Below are positions 57,231 through 64,000 of a DNA stretch of 64,000 nucleotides, one piece after another. The notes under the pieces are model-generated. The model was not told the DNA's origin. It was given only the letters and a program-made list of their open reading frames with translations, and made no database searches. This DNA is from an uncultured Oscillibacter sp. (lineage in GTDB: Bacteria > Bacillota > Clostridia > Oscillospirales > Oscillospiraceae). The position numbers and the translations under genes are program-made. The number at the start of each line of letters is the position of its first letter. The stretch's first letter is position 1. The stretch lies in the NCBI GenBank assembly GCA_910577405.1, contig CAJTMG010000010.1:1-64000 (forward strand), given 5' to 3'.

Positions 57231-58490
57231 TTACGCTTTCCTCCACCGTTTCAGGGTCGGGAACCAGCTCCGCATCATCTTTTCCGCTTCCTCACGGGGT
57301 CCAAAGGGACAGCCGTTTTCCTCGTTGAATTTCAGGTTAAAGGCAATGATGTCCTCCATAGAAGCGTCCGGCGCGGTAAAGGCTCCATTCTGATAGCAGT
57401 AGCGGCAGTAATCGACGCTGGGACCTCCGTCCGATTCCGTGCCCACATCCTCAGGCTTGTCCAAGGGCATACCGCAGCATTGACAAAATTTACGTTCTTC
57501 CATAGGAAATACCTCCTTATTTTCGGCTGGGTGTTCTCCCTCGCCTTTGATACAAGGATACGCCTCCAAACTTGACAGGGCCTGTCCGGTTTCGTAAATC
57601 TCCAAAAGTTTTTTTGCCTCTCTGATCAGAATGTCCCGCCAATAACCAGGAGACAGCACCTCCAACTGACTGCCAAAGGACAGAAGGAACGACAGAAGCC
57701 ATTGGTCCTCTGGAAAGCTGCACTCCACCAGCAAACAGCCGTCTGGTTCCCGCGCGATCTGCCTGGGATGGAAGTAATCCTGAACCCTCCAGGCGGCAGA
57801 GGGGGCGAACCGCAGCCGCAGGTCCACACCAGGCGTTCCAACGGGCGATGGAGCTTCCAAACGTTCCGGTGGACGCCGCGGCGGGCAGGTTCCCTCTTCC
57901 AGAGCCAGGGATTCCATCCGGGACAGACGGAAGACGCGCCAGTCCTGCCGGGTCCGACAGTAGGCCGAGAGGTACCAGCAGCCGCCCTTGAAGACCAAGC
58001 GTGCAGGCTCAACGGTCCGGCAGCTCTTCATCCCAGCGGAGCTGTAGTAGGTGAAGGACAGAGGCCGCCGGGTCAGGGCAGCCTTTTTTACCAGGGTGAA
58101 GGTCTCCCGCTCTGCCGAACCGCTGCCCCAGTCTGTGAAATCCACTTCCAGCCAGTCCCCGCCCTCCCGATGGAACAGAGCGGTAAGCTGCGCCAGGGTC
58201 TCCTTTTCCGACGCGCCGCCGGTGGACAGCACAGCCTGAAGCGCAAACAGAATTTCATCCTGCTGCGCCTGGGAAAGCAGGGCCTTGTCCAGCACAAACT
58301 GCTCCATCAGACGAATCCCGCCGCCCTGTCCCTGCTGGGCAAATACCGGGATGCCCGCGGCGGAAAGGGCGTCCACATCGCGATAGATGGTCCGTTCTGA
58401 CACCTCCAGACGCTGAGCAAGCTCTTTGGCTGTAACGGCGCGCTTTTCCATCAGAAGATACAGAATTTCAAAAAGACGGCTGTTTTTCAT
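57231..58490 (-). CDS. WYL-domain regulator fused to a zinc-ribbon protein
   Basis: 419 residues. N-terminal HTH_11 (LFEILYLLMEKRAVTAKELA, ERTIYRDVDALSAAGIPVFA). The WYL domain (about 130-215) reads WYLSAYCRTRQDWRVFRLSR, and WCX-type beta follows. A C-terminal block is usually a separate protein: MEERKFCQCCGMPLDKPEDV and VDYCRYCYQNGAFTAPDASM, a putative zinc ribbon ending in SWFPTLKRW. The join carries its own ribosome site (see 57501-57518). The start is ATG 58490 after AAGGATGATAGTA; 58499 is possible. WYL regulators bind a small ligand or nucleic acid; targets here unknown. Confidence 0.88.
   Translation of the reverse strand: MKNSRLFEILYLLMEKRAVTAKELAQRLEVSERTIYRDVDALSAAGIPVFAQQGQGGGIRLMEQFVLDKALLSQAQQDEILFALQAVLSTGGASEKETLAQLTALFHREGGDWLEVDFTDWGSGSAERETFTLVKKAALTRRPLSFTYYSSAGMKSCRTVEPARLVFKGGCWYLSAYCRTRQDWRVFRLSRMESLALEEGTCPPRRPPERLEAPSPVGTPGVDLRLRFAPSAAWRVQDYFHPRQIAREPDGCLLVECSFPEDQWLLSFLLSFGSQLEVLSPGYWRDILIREAKKLLEIYETGQALSSLEAYPCIKGEGEHPAENKEVFPMEERKFCQCCGMPLDKPEDVGTESDGGPSVDYCRYCYQNGAFTAPDASMEDIIAFNLKFNEENGCPFGPREEAEKMMRSWFPTLKRWRKA
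57501..57518 (-). promoter_or_regulatory. Internal ribosome site and start for the zinc-ribbon part
   Basis: AAGGAGG followed 8 bases later by ATG (57503-57501), in frame inside the WYL fusion gene. The 90-residue product (57503-57231) equals the free-standing zinc-ribbon protein common in Firmicutes. The gene may therefore make both the fusion and the small protein. Confidence 0.65.
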
Positions 58491-58553
58491 TACTATCATC
58501 CTTTTTCCTGGAAAATGGAGAAGCGCAGCAGTCTGTCTCCAACGCGCCGCTTT

Positions 58554-59549
58554 TCAGGATTCAGGAAAGCCTTGCAAATGCGGCGCGCTTCTTCTGCAAG
58601 CCTGTTTCACCTGAGCAGACTGGCCTTTCAGTTCATCAGAATCCGCAAAGACAATACCAGCACTTCCAGAATCCTGGGGCCGCGAAAAGACCAGCCTGAT
58701 TTCCAGACAGTCCCCGGTGATTTCAGCGGATACCTGTCCAGCCATATGTTCCATCAGCTCCCGTACGATAGAAAGTCCCAGCCCAGCCCCGGCCTTTCCC
58801 CGGACAGAACCACCCTGATAGAACCGGTCAAACAGATGCTCAGGATCGGGTCTGGCGTCGGGAAGCAGACTGTTGGAAAAACAGATTACCCCATCCTGGC
58901 CGGAGACTGTCAGCCCCCCGTCGCCGTGACGAAGGACGTTGACCAACAGATTCCGGTACACCCGCCCCAGGGCTTCCGGATTGGCCCAGACCTCCATATC
59001 TTCCCGGTCAAAGCGCAGTTCCGGCTCCACCCCTGCCGCTTCCAGACGGGGATAAAATTCCGCCAGCGCGTCCCAAAGGGGAGGAAGGGCCGCTGTTTTC
59101 CTGCATTCCAAGGGAAGAGAACCGCCTTGCAGCCGGGTGTAAAGAAACAGCTCTTCCAACAGCTCTTCCAGCTCCTCCAGACGTTTTTGCACAATGCCCA
59201 GATACTCCGCCTGACGTTCCGGCTCTCCCTCCAGAAGCTGTAGGTAACCCATGGCCCCTGCCAGCGGCGTGCGGATATCGTGGGAGATGCAGGCCATGGT
59301 GTATTTCAGCTCCCGCTCCTGCTTCAACGCCTCCAGCCGAAGCCTCCGTCCTTCCTCCAGCCGGGCGTTCATTGCCTGACACAGCCGCCTTGACGCCCTG
59401 CCGGACATCCGCACCGTCAGACGCAGATTGCTCTCCGCCGGGGTTTCCTCCAGCGTACGGGCCATTTCCAGCATCTGGGCGCGACAGGACCATAGACGCA
59501 GAACCGCGATCCCAAGAGCGGCAAGGGCGAAAATCAGAGCAGGCAGCAT
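58554..59549 (-). CDS. Sensor histidine kinase (single N-terminal membrane helix)
   Basis: 331 residues: one membrane helix at the start (LIFALAALGIAVLRLWSC), then the phospho-His in MACISHDIRTPLAGAMGYLQ, N box NLLVNVLRHGDGGLTV and G boxes GKAGAGLGLSIVREL. It has no outer sensor domain, as in intramembrane-sensing kinases of BceS/VanS-like antibiotic-stress systems. AAGGAGG precedes the ATG. It is last in the four-gene operon with the ABC transporter and regulator. Confidence 0.93.
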   Translation of the reverse strand: MLPALIFALAALGIAVLRLWSCRAQMLEMARTLEETPAESNLRLTVRMSGRASRRLCQAMNARLEEGRRLRLEALKQERELKYTMACISHDIRTPLAGAMGYLQLLEGEPERQAEYLGIVQKRLEELEELLEELFLYTRLQGGSLPLECRKTAALPPLWDALAEFYPRLEAAGVEPELRFDREDMEVWANPEALGRVYRNLLVNVLRHGDGGLTVSGQDGVICFSNSLLPDARPDPEHLFDRFYQGGSVRGKAGAGLGLSIVRELMEHMAGQVSAEITGDCLEIRLVFSRPQDSGSAGIVFADSDELKGQSAQVKQACRRSAPHLQGFPES

Positions 59550-59561
59550 GGAAATTCCTCC

Positions 59562-60365
59562 TTAAATATCCCGCTTTTCCATAGACACCAGGCTTACAGT
59601 TCCATAAAAGACCGTCCAGGCAGTCACGCAGACCAGAACAATTCCAATCGGAACAATCCCGCTTTCGGACGTGTAGACGCCTTTTACCACAGCGGCGAGA
59701 AAATACTGCTCCAGGGGAGGCCAGCGGAACATTTTACCCAGCGTCCCTACCAAAGCGACCGTCAGCCCGCTTCCGGATACCAGGGACAGAATGATGCCCA
59801 GCGTCGTGTTTCTGGTCAGCAGAACCAGGGCCAGAGCCATAAGAGCAAAGGCCCAGTGGGGCAGCCACATCCAAAGGCCATACTGTAAAATCTGCGAAAT
59901 CGAATCCAGCGCCGGGTACATATGAATCAGTAAGGGGGTCAGCAGCATCAGCAGGACGGATAAAACGGTAATCACTCCGCTGTAGACGCCCGCCAGCAGG
60001 ATTTTTGCCAACACATAGTCCCGGCGGCGCTCGACAGAACAGATATTCTTAATAAAGCCGCTGGAGAAATCGCCGTTGACAAACAGCGTCATCCCAATCC
60101 CGGTCATAACCAGCAAAAAGCCGCTTCCCAAGGTTTCGTGCATAAGGTCCAACTGTGACATATCATGGATATACTCGCTCATCACGCGGTCAGACTCTGT
60201 AATCTCCGCCCCTTGAGCTTCCATGTTGTCCATTATTTCCGGGTCCGCGACAGCATAAGCCATGACGGTCACCATAATCAGCAGCACCGCCGTCACGACC
60301 AGGATGATATAGAAACTGCGGTTTTTGAACAGACGCCGCAAATCCATGCGCAGCAGGTTAGACAT
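59562..60365 (-). CDS. ABC-2 type transporter permease
   Basis: 267 residues with six membrane helices (FYIILVVTAVLLIMVTVMAY, VYSGVITVLSVLLMLLTPLL, LALVLLTRNTTLGIILSLV, IVPIGIVLVCVTAWTVFYG and others). The plan and order match BcrB/lantibiotic-immunity permeases. The start at 60365 has GGGAGGTGCGG upstream and overlaps the ATPase gene by 8 bases. Confidence 0.9.
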   Translation of the reverse strand: MSNLLRMDLRRLFKNRSFYIILVVTAVLLIMVTVMAYAVADPEIMDNMEAQGAEITESDRVMSEYIHDMSQLDLMHETLGSGFLLVMTGIGMTLFVNGDFSSGFIKNICSVERRRDYVLAKILLAGVYSGVITVLSVLLMLLTPLLIHMYPALDSISQILQYGLWMWLPHWAFALMALALVLLTRNTTLGIILSLVSGSGLTVALVGTLGKMFRWPPLEQYFLAAVVKGVYTSESGIVPIGIVLVCVTAWTVFYGTVSLVSMEKRDI

Positions 60366-61269
60366 GATCCGCACCTCCCATACGCTCCAGAAAATAGCTC
60401 TCCAAATCCTGACGGTGCAGGCTCAGCTCCGTTACCGCGATCCCCGCACGCGCCAGAATCTGTCCAACAGCTCCGGCGTCCACGGTCTCATAAATGCGAA
60501 GCTCCCCTTCCGGACGCATTTCCAAGCGGTTCAGACAAAGCTCCCGTTCCAGCAGAGCCGCGGTCTTCTGGGGCTGGTCTGTTTTCAGATGCAGATAGTC
60601 CGTGCATTTCTGCGCAAGCTCCCCGGCGTTGATTTCCTCTGCCATCCGGCCCTGTTGGATGATGCCATAACGGGTGGCCATCTTGCTCAGCTCGCCCAAA
60701 ATATGAGAGCTGATCACCAAAGTCAGGCCCCGCTCACGGTTCAGCCGCAGAAGAAGCTCCCGCATTTCCCGTATGCCCTCCGGGTCCAGACCGTTGATCG
60801 GTTCGTCCAGCAGCAGAAGGTCCGGCCCGCCCAGAAGCGCCAGCCCAACGCCTAACCGCTGTTTCATGCCCATAGAATACTGCTTCACCGGCTTCTTCTC
60901 CTGGGAAGGCAGGCCCACCGTCTCCATGATTTCGTCCACCTGCCGCTCCGGACTGTCCAGCCCCAGCAGAACGCCATAGAGCCGCAGGTTTTCGCGCCCG
61001 CTCAAATCGGGGTAAAGTCCCGGCTGTTCAATCAAGGCTCCCACCCGGCGGCGGGCTACCGTGTCTTGGACGGGCTTGCCGAAGATCAGCGCTTCCCCTT
61101 GCGTCGGCCGGGCCAGTCCGCACAGGAGCTTCAGGGTGGTGGACTTGCCCGCGCCGTTCCGCCCTATAAAGCCGTAAACATCCCCCTGCTCTACATTCAG
61201 GTTCAGATGGTCTACCGCCCAGTTGTCCTTGTAGCGCTTGGACAGGCCCATCGTCTGTATCACTGCCAT
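60358..61269 (-). CDS. ABC transporter ATP-binding protein (BcrA-type)
   Basis: 303 residues. Walker A YGFIGRNGAGKSTTLKLL, Q-loop region LIEQPGLYPDLSGREN, ABC signature YSMGMKQRLGVGLAL, Walker B LLLLDEPINGLDPEGIREM, H-loop LVISSHILGELSKMA, and a C-terminal 80-residue extension typical for bacitracin and lantibiotic exporters. AGGAGG precedes the ATG. It is coupled to the permease. Confidence 0.96.
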   Translation of the reverse strand: MAVIQTMGLSKRYKDNWAVDHLNLNVEQGDVYGFIGRNGAGKSTTLKLLCGLARPTQGEALIFGKPVQDTVARRRVGALIEQPGLYPDLSGRENLRLYGVLLGLDSPERQVDEIMETVGLPSQEKKPVKQYSMGMKQRLGVGLALLGGPDLLLLDEPINGLDPEGIREMRELLLRLNRERGLTLVISSHILGELSKMATRYGIIQQGRMAEEINAGELAQKCTDYLHLKTDQPQKTAALLERELCLNRLEMRPEGELRIYETVDAGAVGQILARAGIAVTELSLHRQDLESYFLERMGGADHV

Positions 61270-61355
61270 AAATCAGCCTCCTTTTCTGTTTGCAGGTACA
61301 GTCTGACAGGCAAATGTCCAAACATCGCAAAGAAAAGGTAAAGAAAGTGCAAAGT

Positions 61356-62027
61356 TTACTCCGCCAGCCGGAACCCAATGCCCCATACAGTCTGGATGTA
61401 GCCGTCCGTGCCGCTGGGACGCAGTTTTGCTCGAATGTTGCTGATATGGACGGTGATGGTCTTGTCCTCCACGGCATACGCCTCCTGCCAGACCGCCTCG
61501 TAAATCTGCTGCTTGGTGAATACCCGCTTGGGACAGCCCGCCAGCAGTTCCACAATCCTGAACTCATGGGCAGTAAGATTCACCGGCAGTCCCGCGGCGG
61601 TCAGGGTCATTTCCTCCGTGTTCAGCGTCCACTCCCGGTAATGCAGAAGCGTCCCCACAGGCCCGGCGCTGGCATGACGGAGCTGCACCAGTATTCTGGC
61701 CCATAGCTCCTCCAGCTGATAGGGCTTGGTCAGGTAGTCGTCCGCCCCCAGGCCCAGAAGCGCCACCTTGTCGGACAGTTCCGTTTTCGCCGACAGTACA
61801 ATCACCGGCGTGCGGCTGCTCCTGCGGATCTCCGTGATCAGCTCGCTGCCGGACAGCCCGGGGAGCATCAAGTCTGCAAGCAGCAGGTCCGCGCCGACGG
61901 TCTGCCAGAGCAAACGGCCTTCCGTCCCCGAATACGCCTGACTGCACTGACAGCCTTTCCGTCGCAGATATTCGGCGGTGGAGTTATTGATATCAGTATC
62001 ATCTTCTATTATCAGAATGTGGGGCAT
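61356..62027 (-). CDS. OmpR-family response regulator
   Basis: 223 residues. Receiver: ILIIEDDTDINNSTAEYLRR, acceptor Asp in LLLADLMLPGLSGSEL, VIVLSAKTELSDKVALLGLG, DDYLTKPYQLEELWAR. Winged helix: AHEFRIVELLAGCPKRVFTK, QQIYEAVW, ITVHISNIRAKL, IQTVWGIGFRL. GGAGGCGG precedes the ATG, and TATAAT lies at 62061-62056 with a weak -35. It heads the operon with the ABC transporter and kinase. Confidence 0.95.
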   Translation of the reverse strand: MPHILIIEDDTDINNSTAEYLRRKGCQCSQAYSGTEGRLLWQTVGADLLLADLMLPGLSGSELITEIRRSSRTPVIVLSAKTELSDKVALLGLGADDYLTKPYQLEELWARILVQLRHASAGPVGTLLHYREWTLNTEEMTLTAAGLPVNLTAHEFRIVELLAGCPKRVFTKQQIYEAVWQEAYAVEDKTITVHISNIRAKLRPSGTDGYIQTVWGIGFRLAE

Positions 62028-62061
62028 ATGTCCGCCTCCTCAGTCAGTTTTGAAAATTATA

Positions 62062-62320
62062 CCGCATCCAGGGCCGCAAGAAAATACCTTTGCGTCAAAA
62101 AACTTTTCCTGCTGTCATAAAATCTTCCCCGCATTGCTTCCGATCTTTCCGCAGCGCGATGTCCTGCCATACCCCCTGCTCCCCGCGCTTCTCCATCACC
62201 GGCGCTGCAACCGTATTCTCCGGGAACGGCGTCTTCCTCATGGAGTTCCGGAGCGCGGAGCAGTCAAGAGGAACTATGAAAAGAAGAAGGAAAATTTCTG
62301 CGTTTGTCAATCAGATATAA
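62062..62320. other. Spacer with no gene I can support
   Basis: Between the OmpR-type regulator and the PilZ terminator. Short frames exist on both strands but none has a convincing start or a family I know. Words such as GAAGAAGGAAAA give a false ribosome-site look. It may contain decayed sequence. Confidence 0.5.
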
Positions 62321-62350
62321 AAATGCGAGGTGGAAGCTCCGCCCCGCATT
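62321..62350 (-). terminator. Terminator of the PilZ gene
   Basis: On the minus strand TGCGGGGCGGA pairs with TCCACCTCGCA around a 3-nt loop, then TTTTTATA. It lies directly after the PilZ stop. Confidence 0.82.
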
Positions 62351-62358
62351 CTGATGAT

Positions 62359-63054
62359 TCAAGAATGTCCTCTTTTTTTCCGCTGCGCCGCAAAAATGTT
62401 CTGTGTTATTTGCTCCTGATCGGCCTCAGTCAGTCCCAAAAACTGGCATCCATACTCAATCTTTCCTTCATCTTTCTCAATAACGCGAACAACTTGGGCA
62501 TACATCGCAGATTCTGGCCTGTCCTCTAACAACCGGACCTTCAGCAGGAACTTATCTCCTTCATAGTATCGGTACTCTGAACTGACACTGGCCCCGCCTA
62601 TGCTGATATTCAACAGTTTGCAGGGCTTTTCTCCGATTGTCAACCCGCTGAACATAGTAATGGTAGCGTCAAGATTTGTCTCTAATCGGAAGAAAGCGCG
62701 GTCGTTTCCGATTCGGACCACGGTCAATTCTTCAACCTTCCATATATGCCTGGGGCTGGGCGTAATGATCCCCTCCATGCAGACCGCTTTACGCTCGTAA
62801 TCGCTGTACCCTCTAATTTTAACATGGAGAGCTTCAGCGTCCTCGGCAGCCTCATATTCTGAATACTGATGCAGTTCCGCTTTGTTTCCATTTAAGCCAA
62901 GAAGCTTTGCCACAAAAAGTACCTGTCCCTTATCTGTCGTTACTTCCACCCGCATACCGGAATAAATATCCAATTCCTCCGTACTGTCTGCCTGTTTGCC
63001 TTTCTGGGGCCGCTGTCCCTTTGCTTTCTTATTGAAAAGATTCAATAAATTCAC
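62359..63054 (-). CDS. PilZ-domain c-di-GMP-binding protein
   Basis: 231 residues. The N-terminal half resembles the YcgR-like flagellar-brake barrel (RVEVTTDKGQVLFVAKLLGL). The PilZ half has both ligand motifs: RAFFR (RxxxR, near residue 119) and LLNISIGGASVSSEY (NxSxxG). It should therefore bind c-di-GMP. It lies 51 bases downstream of a GGEEF diguanylate cyclase on the same strand, so maker and receptor may be one unit, with control of motility or surface functions the usual output. Confidence 0.9.
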   Translation of the reverse strand: MNLLNLFNKKAKGQRPQKGKQADSTEELDIYSGMRVEVTTDKGQVLFVAKLLGLNGNKAELHQYSEYEAAEDAEALHVKIRGYSDYERKAVCMEGIITPSPRHIWKVEELTVVRIGNDRAFFRLETNLDATITMFSGLTIGEKPCKLLNISIGGASVSSEYRYYEGDKFLLKVRLLEDRPESAMYAQVVRVIEKDEGKIEYGCQFLGLTEADQEQITQNIFAAQRKKRGHS

Positions 63055-63105
63055 GATTTACCTCCTGTATAAACCTGCTGATCCGTGCGTTCCATGTTCA
63101 TCAGG

Positions 63106-64000
63106 CTATCTTTTCTCCCACAACTGTTTCAGATTTTCATCAGCCCAGACCACCCTGTTCCGGCCCGCTTTCTTAGCATCGTACAACATAGTATCTGCTA
63201 CTTTTAAGTAAAAATCATAGGTGCTCTTCCTGTCGGGGACGATGGTGACGCCGCCGATGCTGATCGTAACCCATTGAGAGACGGACGGGTCATGGGAAAT
63301 ATGCAGGTCTTCCACTGCCTGACGGATTTTCTTCAAATGGGCAAACATCCGTTCCGAATTTTCACCCAGAGACAGCGCGACAAATTCCTCGCCTCCATAG
63401 CGGGCCAGAAAATCTGTACTGCGCTTTAAATAGGAAACGGCTGTCTGTGCTACGGCCGCAATCACTTTGTCCCCAGCGGGATGGCCAAAGGTATCATTAT
63501 ACACTTTAAAGCGGTCAATATCAAACATACAGATGGAGAACGGAACGCTCAGGCGGATCGCTTCACTCCACTTTGTGGCGCTGTACCATTCATACCTGCG
63601 CCGGTTGGGAATTCCTGTCAGCTGGTCGGTCATGGATTGCTGCTCGATCTGCCTGCGATATTTGTAGAGTTTGATATGTGTGTTGACCCTTGCCTTAACG
63701 ATCAGGGGAATGTATGGCTTTGTAATATAATCCACGGCTCCTAAAACAAGTCCACGCTGCTCATTCGTCACATCTGCAAGGCTGGTAATCAAGATGACCG
63801 GGATGCTTTGAGTCACGATTTGTTCCTGCAACATTTTCAGCAGCGTAAAACCGTCCATCCCCGGCATAACGACATCCAACAGAATCAGTGAAAAGTTTTC
63901 TTCACTCGCCCAACGCAGTCCATCTTCCGCTCTCTGCGCGACGGTAACGTCATACTCGTCCTCCAGAATGGCTTTCAATTGAGCTGCCTGTACAATACTG
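63106..64000 (-). CDS. REC-GGEEF diguanylate cyclase (N-terminus outside the window)
   Basis: Makes c-di-GMP from two GTP. The frame is open to the window edge (…SIVQAAQLKAILEDEYDVTV), so the first residues, with the acidic pair of the receiver, are missing. The receiver keeps the phospho-Asp in LILLDVVMPGMDGF and Lys in DYITKPYIPL. The GGDEF domain has MTDQLTGIPNRRRYEW, FDIDRFKVYNDTFGHPAGDK, an intact active site YGGEEFVALS, and VADTMLYDAKKAGRNRV at the end. There is no RxxD inhibition site four residues ahead of GGEEF (it reads STDFLARYGGEEF). Confidence 0.95.
   Translation of the reverse strand, partial: SIVQAAQLKAILEDEYDVTVAQRAEDGLRWASEENFSLILLDVVMPGMDGFTLLKMLQEQIVTQSIPVILITSLADVTNEQRGLVLGAVDYITKPYIPLIVKARVNTHIKLYKYRRQIEQQSMTDQLTGIPNRRRYEWYSATKWSEAIRLSVPFSICMFDIDRFKVYNDTFGHPAGDKVIAAVAQTAVSYLKRSTDFLARYGGEEFVALSLGENSERMFAHLKKIRQAVEDLHISHDPSVSQWVTISIGGVTIVPDRKSTYDFYLKVADTMLYDAKKAGRNRVVWADENLKQLWEKR

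Noticed and set aside
62095..62310. Small gene (71 codons, minus strand)
   Set aside because: No ribosome site, no family, and overlapping frames on the other strand are equally good.

Overview
The window looks like a GC-rich, flagellated, anaerobic Clostridia-type Firmicute, most like the Oscillospiraceae. This is inferred from gene families and signals, not from a marker gene. Supporting signs are a T-box leader on asnB, an FMN riboswitch on the rib operon, strong AGGAGG ribosome sites, type III glutamine synthetase, TmcAL, LytTR signalling, and sigma-A promoters of the TTGACA-N17-TATAAT kind.

Left end (1-2.4 kb, minus strand): a flagellin gene running off the edge, a divergent csrA upstream of it, and upstream of that a TnpB-like protein. 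All three RuvC catalytic acids of this protein are replaced, so it looks like a nuclease-dead, RNA-guided repressor (TldR type). Immediately upstream lies a 147-bp segment bounded by 32-bp inverted repeats. It carries a flagellar sigma-28 promoter that at present points AWAY from tldR-csrA-flagellin, into a terminator. I read this as an invertible on/off switch for a flagellin phase-variation cassette, formally like Hin/fljBA with TldR in the place of FljA. This is the most unusual thing in the window.

2.6-10.3 kb (minus): glnN and asnB (nitrogen assimilation, asnB under an Asn T-box), an ECF sigma factor fused to a membrane anchor and a large outer domain, and ackA. 10.5-12.5 kb (plus): tmcAL and an RsiV-like lipoprotein. 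12.6-19.3 kb (minus): TetR regulator, TolC-like protein, membrane-fusion protein and RND pump. 19.3-20.1 kb: an XRE regulator with a small membrane protein, preceded by three operator copies. 20.2-25.1 kb (plus): a zinc-type binding lipoprotein, then a tightly overlapped string of hypothetical, methyltransferase, DUF2461, mnmA, Cys-rich protein and tcdA.

25.2-39.6 kb (minus): one long tellurium/stress-response (Ter) locus. In transcription order it holds TerY vWA, PP2C phosphatase, kinase, a Ca2+ P-type ATPase, five TerD-family proteins (one with a beta-helix-like front half), an AIM24 protein, and the biosynthetic trio aldolase, PRTase and StiP. A promoter and a terminator-like leader hairpin precede it. 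39.8-43.6 kb (minus): ribD-ribE-ribBA-ribH with FMN riboswitch and terminator. 43.7-45.9 kb: mgtE and a microbial PARG.

46.0-53.8 kb (plus): an AT-richer spacer with a DnaA-box-like pair, then a 1,942-residue STAND-type ATPase with four 20-residue tandem repeats. It overlaps a partner gene whose C-terminus carries an RNxxxH motif of the HEPN RNase type. This is a candidate two-gene conflict or defence system.

54-64 kb: a LytTR response regulator and AgrC-like kinase with an unrecognised third gene; a WYL regulator fused to a zinc-ribbon protein with an internal ribosome site; an OmpR-type regulator, ABC transporter and kinase operon; and a PilZ protein next to a REC-GGEEF diguanylate cyclase that runs off the right edge.

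No rRNA, tRNA, CRISPR array or intact insertion sequence was seen.
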